64,000 bases of DNA, from contig OY986966.1 in the NCBI GenBank assembly GCA_963920575.1, positions 14,959,297 through 15,023,296 on the forward strand, given 5' to 3'. Under the pieces are notes generated by a model. That model saw nothing but the letters and a program-made list of their open reading frames with translations, did no database searches and was not told where the DNA came from. Made by a program: the position numbers and the translations under genes. The DNA is from Narthecium ossifragum. Taxonomy: Eukaryota; Streptophyta; Magnoliopsida; Dioscoreales; Nartheciaceae. Below are positions 21,720 to 33,978 of the stretch, piece after piece (the stretch's first letter is position 1; every line of letters starts with the position of its first letter).

Positions 21720-23088
21720 GGGAGTTCGTTCCTTTCTCTTTTTATTTTCGCATTTCCATTTTAGTTATTTTTGCTTTTCATTGCATTCCACCTTCCATTG
21801 GGGACAATGTCAGTTTCAAGTGTGGGGGAGGAGATCTAGGTTGCATATGCCATGAGCAAGAATTAGTTAAGCTTGACATTTTTATAACATGATTGAATGA
21901 GTAATTTTGCGACTTAGAATTAATTAATTGAGTTATTTTCCTTGAGTTGGTAGTGACTGAATGAGTAGACAAAAGCTGGTGAGATTTTGAGCCTTTAGAC
22001 TGACACATTCATATCAGTCTCACTAATTTCTTTCATGAGAGATATTCTTCCATGGATTTGTTTCTCTAGAACTTGCTTTGATTCTATTTGAGGTCACATT
22101 GACACATGTATACATGAACATGATTAAGGCCATCTTTGTTATAAGTTACATAAGCCAAATAGCTTACCTTTTGATTAAATCCTTTTGCTAAACACCTTTG
22201 AGCTTTATTGACTTCATTGTTAACCCACATTACAAGCTTTAAACCTGAAAAAAAATAATCCCAATACCCAAGTCATAGGACTAGTGGAGCATTGATCATC
22301 ATTATGACATGTATGGGTGCAAAAGTTCAAGTGTGGGGGTGTTTGGATTTGTGGTATGGCTATATTTGAAAAAAAAAAAAAAAAGAAAAGAAAAGAAGAA
22401 AAGAAAGTGAAGAAGGAAATTGTTTCTCATGTTACGAAATATGTGTATGAATCCTCCTAATATTCCAATAAAGGGGGATGTTTATGTATGATCTCTACAA
22501 AAGTGGAAGTTTTTGCAAAAGATTGTTCACTATTTCAGTTAAAAAGTATTCCTTTGAGCAATCTCTTTGCCAATGTGGTAATGTTTTATGGGTTGAGTAT
22601 GTTAAAGCTAAGTTGAAGAAAGTTGTTGAATGGAGTGATTGGTTGTACATGTCTTATTAATGCATTTTTTGCTCCATTAGTTTCATTGGCTTTTAAGCTA
22701 CATTCCTAAATATTTCCCACCTTAATCCTGGACCCCAATACAACCTTTGGAAGTCCTTATGATTTGTGTTATGCATGTGATTCTAGTGGTGGAGAATGAG
22801 AAGATATGCAAGCTTATGGTAGATCATTTTCATTGGAATGAATTTGAGTGAAATACATACCCTTCAAACACATGAGAGTTGAGTGTTTATTTCCGTGAGG
22901 GTCTACTTGTTTAGTATGCTCCATATTCAAGTGAAAATGCTTATTGATTGATTTTTAAGTTGTTTAAAAATGTTTGTTCATGATATGTTATGAGTTGTGA
23001 AGGGCTTAATTGTTCTTTGTTGATGGTGTTGCAACCTTGATTTCTTGAGTAGAGTGAATTTTAGTTTTGCCCGAGGACGAGCAAAAGC
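21720..23088 (+). other. Element A 3' non-coding region
   Basis: About 1.37 kb with no credible ORF (21680-21892 and 22478-22660 are short and unsupported). It holds a hairpin and internal polypurine tract at 21796-21830, a third AAGTGTGGGGG-like tract near 22330, and an A/AAAG run at about 22370-22410. The AGTAACCGGG hairpin found in C, D and E is not seen here. Confidence 0.65.
21796..21830 (+). promoter_or_regulatory. Hairpin plus internal polypurine tract, element A
   Basis: Stem CATTG (21796-21800), GGGA, stem CAATG (21805-21809), then AAGTGTGGGGGAG at 21818. This repeats the LTR-proximal tract about 1.27 kb upstream of it. Confidence 0.65.
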
Positions 23089-23104
23089 TAAGTGTGGGGG
23101 AATT
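23089..23104 (+). promoter_or_regulatory. Polypurine tract of element A
   Basis: AAGTGTGGGGGAATT lies directly before the 3' LTR at 23105. Confidence 0.88.
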
Positions 23105-24831
23105 TGATGAGAATGCATAATGTTATATTTTTATTCCTTAATATTTAGTCTCCTATGCTTATTTAGTTCCTAAATACACTCATTATTCTTATATTTTGAT
23201 TTAGGATGCAATTGAAGTCCTTAAGTCGAAAAGAAGCTGAAAAGAGTGCATGGATCAACTTTAAAGATTTATCTGTACCTGCTCATGAAGAACCAGAGGA
23301 TGTACCATCCATGGTTGGAAAGCTCTTGAAGTCTAGATTCTGGAGAATTTTACGGTTCGTGATTCCGAGTTTCCTAGAGGAAGTTACGGCAATTTCAGTA
23401 CCGATGCGCAGTCTGAATGGCAGAAAGGAAAATAAGCTGGAAGTCCGAGCGAAGGTCCGATCGATCGGACCTGGCAAAACCGTGACAGAACATGTAGTTT
23501 TTGGCTGAATATGGTTCGATCGATCGAACCATCACTCCTACTGAGCCCGATCGATCCGACTCCTAGAGTTGGATCTATGGGACTCAAAAATACCCAGAGA
23601 ATGTGGATTTTTATGCCTCCGATCGATCCAGCACTTAAAGTTCGATCGATCGGACTTGGGAATTAAAGTTGACAGAGCGTATGCTTTTTAGAGGAACCGA
23701 ATTCGATCGATCGGACCATTGATCGAACTCGGGAAGAGCCAGAGACGAAGATTTTTACGAAATCGATCGATCCGACTCCCTTAGTCCGATCGATCGGGCT
23801 CGGGCGTGAATAGAAGTTGAAGATTTTAATGAGACCGATCGATCCAGCATTCAAGGTCCGATCGATCGGACTTTCCCAGTAACAAAAATCAACGATTGTG
23901 ATCTAATCCGAGGGTGGATACAATTGAGGCTATAAATAGGACTCTTTCTAGGGTTTGAGGGGGGATTCTTGGACACTTTTGGCTACTCTTTCTCATCTTT
24001 TATATTTTTTCTAGGTTTTCTTTTGCTTTATGAAATCTTTTGGAGGATTGCTCTCGATGGCCCTGCGTGGCTAAATCTTGATCCTTGGTCCAGGAGACTG
24101 AAACCTCGGAATCAATGAAACTGTGAGATCTAATTTATTTTTATTGTTCAGTTTATACATGAGTATTGGATGTTCTTCTTAGATTAAATCTTCATGATTA
24201 CCTTGTCTAATTGCTAGGAGGCCTACTAGTTTATTATTCATGGTGATCTACTGCTAGGTTTGATATCAAATCCGGAATTGTTTGATCCCTCTAATCTGCG
24301 AAGCAACTAGGATCTAATAATTTACTGCTGATCAGATCTTGTTAGATCTTAGGAAGAATATTCAACTAGATTAAATGCAACCGCTTGTGCTTGTGTTGTT
24401 TAGCTTCATCGATCTCCCTATTCTTAACGCTGCTACTAGATTAAATCTACAGCGCTTGTCTTAGGTTGTCTAGTAGTTAGGGTTGATTAGATCGCTTGTT
24501 TCTAATTAACTATGATCGAGGAGAGCTTCGAATTGAATTCGGACGATGAATATTCATGGTATAAATTGATTGATACTTGCATCTATGATCAGTTGTTGGA
24601 TTCCGATGGTGGATGTTGACTCAGACCAAGGTTTGTTCTCTTGATTCAACTCATTTCTTCGCTTTAGATTATTTCTTTATTGTTTTTCCTCAAGTTTAAA
24701 ACCCCCCCATCTTTGTTCACTAAGCACAAAACACGACTGAACACTCTTCGTGGGATCGACTCATACTCGCACTACTACATTTATTTTAACGAGTACTGGA
24801 TTTATTTTTGAGTGCCTGCGACAGCACATCA
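23105..24831 (+). repeat. Element A 3' LTR
   Basis: Nearly identical to 14379-16106, including the GATCGATC array (about 23457-23868) and TATA box at 23931-23938. AAGTA of the host C LTR follows at 24832-24836. Confidence 0.97.
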
Positions 24832-24836
24832 AAGTA

Positions 24837-26067
24837 CATAAGCTGGGAAGCTGCACCGTCGAAGCTCAAGAGACTATTCTCCAAATATTCTACATTAATC
24901 AGAATATTATGAAATAATTTGGAGATGACAAAAGACTTCCATATCTATAACTCTCATGTTGATGACTTTTTCAGATTCCGTATAGATTGGCTCCCAGAAT
25001 TGACTCCAAGTTAGAGTTTGAGTAGAAGCTCAAGAATAAGGAAGCTGATGACGTGGCAGTTAATGACCCAGTCAGACCGACTAGAGCGATGGATCGGATT
25101 GGAGTCTGATGGATCGCTTTGATGACATCATCAACCCAGAATTTAGGGAAATTAGAGTTTAAGTTCAACTATAACTCCTAATTCCGGGATTAAGGGTTTC
25201 TATGATATAAAGGGGCTATTCCAGCCAAATTTCTCATCTTTTTGACAATCTTTGGAGGAGGAAGAAGAAGTCGGAGCGGATGTGGATGGTGACAGCTTCT
25301 TATTCCAACCCGATGACTTTCATCCAAAAGATGAGTTGCTAATTATTGTACTTAGGATTATTCATGAAACCCTAGTGTAGTTTTGGTTTTTCTTTAGTTG
25401 GATTCTTGTGAACTTCTCGATGCATGATATCCTGAATATGGTTTTATTGTTAATAGAGTTGAAGGAACAGAGTTCCCTTGACGTATTTTCAGTCCTACAT
25501 GATTTCTGTGATTGATTGTAGAGATTTATGAGATGGTTTTCATGAAGTTATTGGTTTGCCTTTGAGATAAGCCATGCTACGCGAAGATAGGTTGTGCCAA
25601 GGTCATTAGGAGTAGTATAATTTAAGGTAATCGGAGGACCAAAGACAATATATGCCAAGCAAAGATAGGTTATGCCGTTGGGAACATTAACTTTCATTTA
25701 GGGATTCATGTGATCTTGTAGCCATATGATCCATAATGTTGAGAGAAGGGAACAAGACGATAACTAGAGAAGACTAATAATGAAACTAGGGCGGATTGAG
25801 TAATTCCTAAGTAACTATTCCATTGTTTCAAAGTGATCAACCTTTTATCTCTTTTATTAATTAATTTAGATAACTCTATTCTATCTTTGATTCTTTTCCT
25901 TAGTTTTAGGGTTTTGAGAATTGATTTCAGTTTCCAACGTTTTTCCTGTGGATCGACTCCCGACTTCACTGCTATTTCTATCTAGTAGTGTAGTGATTGA
26001 ATAAGAATTATAAATTTATATTTGATTGAGTTTGCAACGTTTTAACGACGACGTTTGTGAGCGATCA
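24837..26067 (+). repeat. Element C 3' LTR, second part
   Basis: Resumes element C LTR sequence exactly where 14378 stopped (the uninterrupted 5' LTR reads through at about 7523). Ends GAGCGATCA, followed by the AGTAT duplication. TATA box at 25206-25212. Confidence 0.95.
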
Positions 26068-26072
26068 AGTAT

Positions 26073-27497
26073 GTGATAGTATATCAGACAAGGTCTGGGC
26101 ACGGCACCCTGCCGGCCCGGGGTCGTGAACATGTAAGTAAGGTCTAGGAGCTGCTATAGTGGTACCACCACCAACTGTCAGCAGTCCACCACAACACCTG
26201 CATCGGGAAGCAGCCCCGCAAACAACAGCTCACATATATCACAGATAAAGCCCTCGGCGCACGCCGGCATGCAAGGCTAGGGAAAGCTATAGGGCTACCC
26301 ACCCGTTTATTCTAAACATCCCGGGAGTCATCATTCCCCCGGTTCACCACTGCCCTTATTATAGGGCTAACATGCTTAAACATATGTACCAGGTATAAGA
26401 CAGTAAAGAAAACTGTACATGCAAAGCCCCGCGAGCAGAACCAAGAAGAAATTCTCTCTCTGCCGTAGTCGGATCGATCCTTCCCCCCAAGGGAAGATCG
26501 ATCCTTCTAATGGCAGAGAACCCACTCTCCATATCGTGCCGAGTAAGATCGATCCGTCCCCCCAAGGGTCGATCGATCCTACTCACGATAGGGAACATCC
26601 TCACTGCCGTGCCAAGGAGGATCGATCCTCCTCCCCAAGGGACGATCGATCCTACTCGCGACGAGAGGGATCCATACTACCCAAGGCACAAGGATCGATC
26701 GTCCTCACCCGAGAATGATCCATTCTGCTCGGGTTCAACATGACCAACAAAGAAGGATCGATCCATCTCACAGACGGATCGATCGCGTTGGGTTCTCCGG
26801 CAAACTTCCGGCGAGAAATACCGTCGGAAAACTCCACCAAATCTCACAAAAACCTGGGATCTAGTAGTACGAAGGACCACGAGTCCAAAACCGGTGGAAA
26901 TACTAACAAGTATATAACAAGATCTAAGCAAAAGATCACAAACAACCGGAAAAACAAACCAAAAACCCGATGGATTGTAGGTAGGATCCCTACCTAAGCA
27001 ATAGCAGCTTCAATCCCAGCTGCTAGGCCTTGGATCATCCACAACCTCTTTGAAATCCAGAAAATCTCAGCTCAAGAACTCAGATTTCAAAAGAGATTCA
27101 AGGAAGAAGGTTACATCCGTTTTATAGACAAACGAACCGACTTAAGCAGGATCGATCCGTCCCAAGAGAGTGATCGATCCGTCCAAGAGAGCGATCGATC
27201 CATCCCAAGAGGAACGATCGATCCTTCTCAACGATCCGACTTCTTGGCATTGAACGATCGATCCCTCTAGCAAGGAGGGATCGATCCTTCTTTCGCAGGA
27301 AGCTAGACTTGGGCTAAAACTTAAGCCCAAGCCCGACCTTTCGATCCCGGGTCTCACTAACCATTTTAGCCGAACATTAACACAACCATGGTCAGTGTGT
27401 GCCCACGCGGGTGTGAAACAAGCCGACAAGGCGTAATTTACCAAATTGCCCTTGCGGTCCACAATGAGCCACAGGAGTAGAGGGACGGGTCTTCACA
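26073..27497 (-). mobile_element. Solo LTR of family B, copy B2, second part (5' end of LTR)
   Basis: Reverse complement of the family B 5' portion. 26460-26780 and 27150-27290 carry the GATCGATC sites, and the LTR start (TGTGAAGACCCG in the sense direction) is at 27497. A TATA-like motif in the sense direction lies at 27121-27126. The TSD ACTAA follows at 27498-27502. Confidence 0.93.
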
Positions 27498-27502
27498 ACT
27501 AA

Positions 27503-27849
27503 AATCCAAAAAAATGGAATACCACCTCTCTCTCCCTCTAAAATAATTCAGGAATTTGTTCGATAGAAGAAGATGGGTGATGTCATATCTTAATGTAGAG
27601 AGATCTCTCTCTCCTTTCTCTCTCTCGTACATGTGTCAGGTGGGATTAAATGATGAGAGAGAGTTGGTCAGCGGTATTTTGGTCCTGAATTTATGGATTT
27701 GGCCTGGTTTGTAAACGAACGCAAAAGTGCCCCTCAATTGATAAATCGAAAGACAAGTGGATGTAAAAAGAAAATAACTCTGGGTGCCTAATTATATTGT
27801 TTAATTGCTTCTTGTTATTGTTAATTGTCTGGCTAGGAGTGTGCCCCGT
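27503..27849. other. Short stretch between LTRs, nothing recognised
   Basis: About 350 bp, AT-rich, with CT/GA microsatellite-like runs near 27515-27535 and 27598-27630. No ORF or repeat identified. It may be older host DNA into which B2 inserted. Confidence 0.4.
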
Positions 27850-29169
27850 TGCCATACCTCGACCCAGAAAACCCATCCGGTCTGGGGCGTGAGGGTTCCT
27901 AATATATTCAATCCATCTGTGACCCATTTATATAACAATTATCACTACTAATTTGAACAATTCTATTAGAGGGGAAGCATAGAAATCTCTAATAAACTAC
28001 TATCTACAACAGTTCCAAATTAATATCAGAGTAAACAAAATTATATAATTATACAAACCTCAAAGTTATACGATTTACTCTTCGAATACAAATTCATAAA
28101 CATCTAATTCTCAAAGAGGGAAATTATACATTTAATACATCTATCAAAAGTAGTCTATAACAAAAGGAACTGCTGAAGATGCCAACAACTCAGGATCCTC
28201 AAGAGCCTCCTAAAGTCACTGCGCCACCAAAATCCTGTCCAGCTGGTAATACGGGAGAAGAGCTGACGCATGCACCTACAAACACAGCCTGGGTAGGAGT
28301 GAGCAACAAAGCTCAGTAAGGTTCTACTTTACGTCACACTCAAGGAGGAAAACAACAACAGTGTCATTGCTCCGTCAAGTCTAAGGTATGTCAAGAGTTC
28401 CATAACCCTATCAATGTCTCAAGGGCTCTTGTCATGAGCCTCTCTCTCTTGAACATATTACGAAGATCACCCATAGCACTAGGGGAACAATACCATGCGT
28501 GATCACCATTACCCAAGAAGGATTACCACACTTGGGGACACCACGTCGGGAACGCATTGACAATTATTCTTAGCACTTGGCCTTGGAGAAACGACACGAC
28601 CTCTCAACCTTAATCAGAAAAATTGTATCCAACTAAACTGAAATCCTCGATAACATAAGATTAACATGACAATTCCACATCCTAAACCTTGCTACCCAGT
28701 CTCGATCCTATGGCTAGATCTGAGCTGCCCGAGCCCTCGGATCAGCGATCAACCCATCACCCACATCCTAACCTTTGTGCTTCTAATGCAATCAGATGCA
28801 TGCAATGCTCATATGTACATAAATAACATTATTAGCATGGAACAAGATGGTACAACGATATACAGGGCTGGGCATACATAGCAAAGGTTTAAGCAACAAT
28901 TAAATATTACAATAGTACAATGGCGCCCATAGGCCGTTAACAAGCAACGACACATCAATCTAAATTTCTGCATTACGACAACATAAACGGCCGTCCATCG
29001 AAATTCCTACAACTGTGCACACCCCCGGCCACACAATTACAACAACAACTAATACAGTTTGCAAAATCTAGGGCATACCTTTCGCCCATTTATCTATCTA
29101 AATATCTCAAGGGGAATGACTCCCTTGGTTCAACCACAAGCCTCACATAGGGCTTAACTATATATAACG
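27850..29169 (-). mobile_element. B-like LTR, copy B5 (reverse), interrupted by element D
   Basis: Reverse complement of sequence similar to 58930-60287: a CGACCCAGAAAACCCATCCGG block at the LTR end, a GCCTGGGTAGGAGTGAGCAA block near 28287, and a TTGGTTCAACCACAAGCC block near 29127. The left terminus (TG at 27850) is inferred. Element D's LTR begins at 29170, so the remainder of B5 is not adjacent. Confidence 0.7.
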
Positions 29170-30755
29170 TGATACGACTTGAAAAGTGTCGTGGCTTAAC
29201 AAGTCTGACCAAAATTACAATATATTCCGGTGCTCTACTTTAACTACTAAGAACTAGTAGATAGTGGAGAGTCCGAGTCGAGTCCACAGGGATTTAAGGG
29301 ATTTAAATCGAATACTTAGTAAATCTCCGACTAATAAGTTAATAAAAGATTGCAAGTTGAAATTAAACTAAACTGTGCTAGAAGATTGATGAATATGAGA
29401 GAAAGGACCACAGGATTCTTAATCAGTAACTAAGGATCTACCAGGTATTCCAAAGATCAGGGCATGCAAACACGATGAATGGCTTCCTAAAAGTTGATAA
29501 GGGAATGGCTAGTTTTCCTTACCACTCAACAAGTTCTGTTTAGGATTCCTTGTTGGCAAGAACAATTAACGAAATATCAGTGACCGAATGATTAGTTACG
29601 TTCACTATTAATGAACCCTCCTACTCAGATGAGTTCATCGCAAACCATGCCATAGAAATGGATTAAGGTGTAAGATCGAGATGACATGGCATCTCGATGG
29701 TCGGAACTACAAAGGTAAGATGCATGAAGGATTAGGGACGGAACGTAGTGGGACTAGCACTACTATAGTGGGACTAGCACTATACAATCCCTAATCACGA
29801 ATAAGATTCCATCTGATATATCATGGGACTAGCATGATCCTCTTATTTGGATGAATCCAATCCACACCCTAACATACACAAGCTCTAGAATCAAGTGCAA
29901 GCAAGAACGATTCATACATCCAGCAAGAAATCAACACCAAGATATAGGAAAATATAATCAATCCATTAAAGCCAAATAATCGTGTATACAAACCCTAGAT
30001 CTAAGAAATCCCTAGTAAAAACCCTAGTTACATCATAAGAATCCCTTGGCTAGGGTTTTAGCTACTCATCTTCAGGGAAGAATCCATCGGTAGAAGTTGA
30101 TGATCTCCTCCCGCCATGGATCTCCTCCAAAGAATCGTCGAAGAAAGATGTAGAAAAGATAGGAAAACTCTCTCCAAAAACGTCCGGAAAAAGCCCCCGA
30201 AAATCCCTAAACAATGACTACTTATAGCCCAAGAAACAACCTCCCACGGATTAGATCCGAGCCCTCGATTTTTACTTCTGGCCGCGTCGGATCGATCCGA
30301 CCTTCGGAGGTCGGATCGATCTTACTCCTTAAGTTCCGAAGTTGCGAGCAACGCCCGAGCTGGATCGATCCAACTCTTGGAGTTCGATCGATCCTACGCC
30401 TTTACTTGCTGGTAGCTCTCGTGCTGGATCGATCCAGCACTCTCGTCCGACCGATCGAGTCGTTGTTGTTGTGCTACATCCCGTGCTGGATCGATCCAGC
30501 ACTTGAAGTTCGATCGATCCAGCCGTTGTTCATCCTCCCCTCGTTGGCTGAGTTGGATCGATCGAACCTGCTTGTGGCCGATCGATCCAACTTGTCAAAA
30601 TCGCCAAAATACCAATGTTTTAGCTCCAAAGTTGATCTAACTCGTAGGAGGGTCTGTTATCCCTGAAATGGAATAAAAGTAGTCAGTTCAGCATTGCTCG
30701 GGGCCCAACAAAGCCAAATTACAAGGGTGTTTTGTGCACTTTTCAAGTCTTATCA
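29170..30755 (-). repeat. Element D 3' LTR
   Basis: In the sense direction it starts TGATAAGACTTGAAAAGTG (ending at 30755) and ends CACTTTTCAAGTCGTATCA (at 29170). The two ends are an inverted repeat of about 19 bp with one mismatch, unusually long for an LTR. A GATCGATC array of about nine sites lies at 30285-30600 and a TATA box at 30219-30226 (minus strand). Confidence 0.88.
30285..30600 (-). promoter_or_regulatory. GATCGATC palindrome array in the D promoter
   Basis: About nine GATCGATC sites with flanks such as GTCGGATCGATCCGAC and CTGGATCGATCCAGC. They lie just upstream (sense direction) of the TATA box at 30219-30226. Confidence 0.8.
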
Positions 30756-30768
30756 CACCCCCTAACTT
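30756..30768 (-). promoter_or_regulatory. Polypurine tract of element D
   Basis: Reads AAGTTAGGGGGTG on the minus strand, abutting the LTR start at 30755. Confidence 0.88.
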
Positions 30769-31482
30769 GATCTTTGCTAGTCCTCGAGCAAAGCAAACAA
30801 AAATTAAAAGTAAAGCAGTAAATCTAACTAGCCACTTTCGTAGGTCTCACGATTGCACTTAGCATGTGCAACAAGCCTTTAAACCCCTGGGTGGCCCCAG
30901 TGGAGGAGTTATAGTCTCCTGAGGGTTTCCAGTGATGACACCCACAAACATCTATACATCCCTTTTAAACATGTCATCAGAACTCCATTAAGATACTCAT
31001 TAATTCTAATGCCTCAAACAGAAAAAAATATCCATGAATATATTCTTCAATTCATAGTCATATAAACATAAAGTAAATGAGAACAATTTATAGCACACTT
31101 CCAACACTTCAACATATTTAATCATGGTTCAAAAATAACTTTGACTCTCTTGTGTGTGAATTCTGGTTTACACATACTTCAGAGCATCAATTATATCTAA
31201 ACACTTCAACTATTCAAGATCAAAATCCTATCCAAGCACATATCCTCCACTTATCACATAGCAATATCTGTTTTTTTTTTTTTTTTTTTAATGCCATGTG
31301 CAATGATATGATTTTTTAAGCTTTCTTCATGGTCCATGTAACGAGGTTCAAGCCAGTGACTCCCAAACCAGACGGTTTTAGGGCATTAAGTGTAGAACAC
31401 TGTTCAGACTCAAATGCTCAAACCATGAAGGCTACAAATCATAACTAGTCATTCATTTTTTTTTTATTAAAGGAAATTCAAC

Positions 31483-31543
31483 TGTTTTACGCGAACACCA
31501 TGCTGGCTAGGCACACTGCCCGGTTACTAAGTTGAAAATCCCT
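31483..31543 (-). ncRNA. AGTAACCGGG hairpin (structured RNA candidate), element D
   Basis: On the minus strand: GGGATTTTCAAC, AGTAACCGGGCAGTGTGCC, then CGCGTAAAAC, GTTGAATTTCC. One copy, with the same closing stems as element C. Confidence 0.6.
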
Positions 31544-31937
31544 TCTTCTTCTTTTTCTTGTTTCCTTTTTTTTTATACTCAGATAATTGCATGTGGTCAT
31601 GTATTTTCTGTGTCAAGTCTAGAATCATAAATCTATTCTAGTATCAGGTTCAGAATCTAATTTCAACTCATCCACATGTAAACGTGCTCAAGTGCAGTAA
31701 GATCTGTCAAGCCATCCCTAAACCATGGTAAAAGTGTTAAAGTACAGAACTCATGCCATGCATAGTTAAATTTACTGAATTTTACACGACATGTAAATTT
31801 CTGAACAATTCATAAGATAAATTTCTAAATCAAGCATCTTCATAAATAAGTCTCTTCATTTCGTTCTTCTGACATGATCTCAGGGACGTATAATAGTTGG
31901 TTATCATGAAATAAATAAACATGAATTCATATATTTC

Positions 31938-31970
31938 TACCCCCAACTTAAATGTAATTGTCCCCAATTA
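31938..31970 (-). promoter_or_regulatory. Hairpin plus internal polypurine tract, element D
   Basis: Minus strand: stem TAATTG, GGGA, stem CAATTA (31970-31955), then AAGTTGGGGGTAG. Equivalent to 12947-12978 in C. Confidence 0.62.
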
Positions 31971-32568
31971 CACTAACTCATAAAAAGACAGCCAAGAATA
32001 TAGGGTAGAGATAACCTGAGATGCTTCATACGAAGAAGTAACCTTGATGATAAAAATACAACAAAATCGCAGATCAAGGTTAGGTGTGAAAACCAAGAAT
32101 AAGAGTGATGGCTCCCAGGTGTGCATGCGACCGCATAGATGCCCTGTAGCAAGATAGAAGGAATACCCCGTGATGCATTTATGGAATATAAGGAAAAGGC
32201 ATGAAAATGCGCGAAAAATTTGGCAGCATTTCCTCTATTTATGCAAGAAGCCCAAGGGCTGTACAAACATTCATCACAATGACAGAAATAGAAAAACTAC
32301 TATCCCGAGCTTCCACCTGCAAGACACACAAATCAACCACATTCATCCACATACACACAGTTATAGACCAGCACAATCAGCGTCCCCCACTCCCAGGATA
32401 CCCCCCCCCCCCCCAAAGCCAAAAAGCTTTGTATATATGATGTCAAGGTAGTACAAAAGTGAGGCCATCCACCACAAAAGTCAAATCCAAAATGGCCAGC
32501 ACACGGCCTAAGATGCAAGAAACCTAAAAGATATACAATGAATCTAAGCAAGCATCTAAGCACAAGAC

Positions 32569-33978
32569 TCAGTGGTGAGGTGGGGCCTCAGGGTAGGATG
32601 GTGGACAGTAAGGTACGATAGTGAGCACAGGCGAAGGCGGGTGAAGGTCGTCAAGACGCGCCCGAATGTACGAAAGGTCTGCTCGGAAGGCCGCATCTCT
32701 CGCGTCGACAGCTTCCAAGCGCTGGTGTAACCGTGCCAACTCACCGTGGAACTCTCTGTACATTTCGCCCAAGGTAGGGTGGTCGACTGGCCCGTGCTCT
32801 GGTGCATGGTGGGATCGGCTGGGACGTGGCTGACAGAGCAAAACACCAGCCCTCCGCATGTGGCCGAGGACCTTGCTCCAGGTGGCGGAACGAAACCGTG
32901 CCGCCAGAAGTGCATCCATCGACACGGTCGGCTACCCCTCTGGAACGCGCTCCTGGCGCTGTAGAACCGCGGAGATAAGACGAGGATGTGGGCAGGCGGC
33001 ATCGTCATAGCTCGGCCACATATCCAGCACCGTCATCCGATAGAACTGAGCGATGTCCTCCAAGATCATCTGCGGAATACTCATCGCCCAGTCCTTGGCC
33101 AACAGCCACAGCATGCGGAGCCAATCGCCGGTCCGATACTGAGCATGCCCCATCTGGAAGACGTTCCATCGCAGGACATCGTCAACCAGCCACATGTGCG
33201 GCGGCAGCTCGGCGTGAGAAAAGGTGTCGGTGGGATAACGGTTCGGATGAAGAAACAAGTAAGCGTCGAACTCCTGGGCGTAATACTCGTCAGCCGTCGC
33301 TCGGTGGAGGTCGCGGCAGCGTTTCGGAATTGACAAGGCATCGCAGACCGCCCGGAGATTCAAAGTTACTTCTACACCGTCGATCATGGAAGTGAACCCC
33401 CGGGACGCGTACCGTTGGGATGTATCCTTGTCGCGCGCGTCCCCAAAAGGAATGGGTTGCATGTTCTGATAAAACATGCACACCAGCCGCGGATAGACAG
33501 TGGAGCTGGGCGTGCACACCGGTAGGAGACCCCCGCGCTCAAGGGTCGCAATAGAGTCTTTGGCGTGCTCGACCGTGCGGAAAAACTCGACGTCGAAGGC
33601 GTACTCAAGGTTGAGCTCGCGCCGCCAGCGAGGATGGAGGCCGCGGACATCGGTCGGAGCAGTCGACGGGTGTGACTTCTTGCGCTTGGTTGGCCGCTGA
33701 ATTTGTTGGGAGGAGGAAGCCACAGCCGATGCCTTCCGCTTGCCGGACGACGGAGTGACAGCCGTCGAAGAGGATGGTGGAGCTCTCGAGGCTCGGATTG
33801 GTCGTGGCGGAGGAGGGGAGGAGGAAGACGCCGGCGAAGAGGCGGATGTAGACGGAGACGACAACGTCGGAGTCGTAGTCAATGGCAGTCGCCATGTAGA
33901 AGGGGTGGAAGAAGAAGCGGCGGCTGCTTTCCCTTTTCCACCGACACCCTTCTTGGTGACGTTCTTCGCACGTACCAT
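32569..33978 (-). pseudogene. Retrotransposon-associated ORF (plant transposon-protein domain) with one internal TAG
   Basis: ATG at 33978; 348 codons to a TAG at 32934-32932; the same frame then continues about 120 codons to 32569. Residues 1-110 are Ala/Ser/Pro-rich with basic clusters (GKRKASA near 79, RPTKRKKS near 95) like a nuclear localisation signal. Residues of about 110-345 resemble the 'putative plant transposon protein' domain common downstream of Athila-like pol (GFTSMIDGVEVTLNLRAVCD...IP, VDDVLRWNVFQMGH). The part after the TAG has a predicted coiled coil (MYREFHGELARLHQRLEAV). Position matches the env-like slot of Athila, but I see no signal peptide or membrane segment. Function unknown. 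The TAG is probably a mutation. Confidence 0.7.

Larger units (their letters stand above)
14379..24831 (+). mobile_element. Full-length Athila-type retrotransposon, element A
   Basis: LTRs at 14379-16106 and 23105-24831 (1728 and 1727 bp), an exact AAGTA target duplication (14374-14378 and 24832-24836), tRNA-Asp primer-binding site, gag-protease ORF, RT-RNase H-integrase region and polypurine tract are all in place. About twenty differences between the two LTRs by eye (roughly 1.3%) indicate a recent insertion, well under a million years with a common plant LTR rate of 1.3e-8 per site per year. Two nonsense codons and a gag/pol frame change mean it cannot make an intact polyprotein as read. 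Confidence 0.97.
7219..26067 (+). mobile_element. Non-autonomous Athila-like element C (with nested insertions)
   Basis: The 5' LTR at 7219-8764 and the 3' LTR (14061-14378 plus 24837-26067) are each about 1.55 kb and clearly alike, and an exact AGTAT duplication flanks the whole. The primer-binding site at 8770 and the polypurine tract just before 14061 are in place. The interior carries only gag-like remnants and no protease, RT or integrase. It was later invaded by a Mutator-like transposon (11539-12686) and by element A (14379-24831, in its 3' LTR). Its 3' non-coding region resembles that of element D. Confidence 0.93.
30769..32568 (-). other. Element D 3' non-coding region
   Basis: About 1.8 kb with no credible ORF. 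30769-32000 is homologous to the C 3' region. It holds one AGTAACCGGG hairpin (31483-31543), an internal hairpin and polypurine tract (31938-31970), a run of 19 T (31271-31289) and a run of 14 C (32401-32414). Confidence 0.65.

Noticed and set aside
32401..32414. Run of 14 C (and 19 T at 31271-31289) as functional signals
   Set aside because: Homopolymers in non-coding DNA. Length is prone to slippage and sequencing error, and nothing nearby gives them a role.
32569..33978. Envelope glycoprotein of an endogenous retrovirus-like element
   Set aside because: The position fits, but there is no signal peptide, transmembrane helix or Cys pattern. Basic clusters and the plant transposon-protein-like domain suggest a nuclear or structural role.
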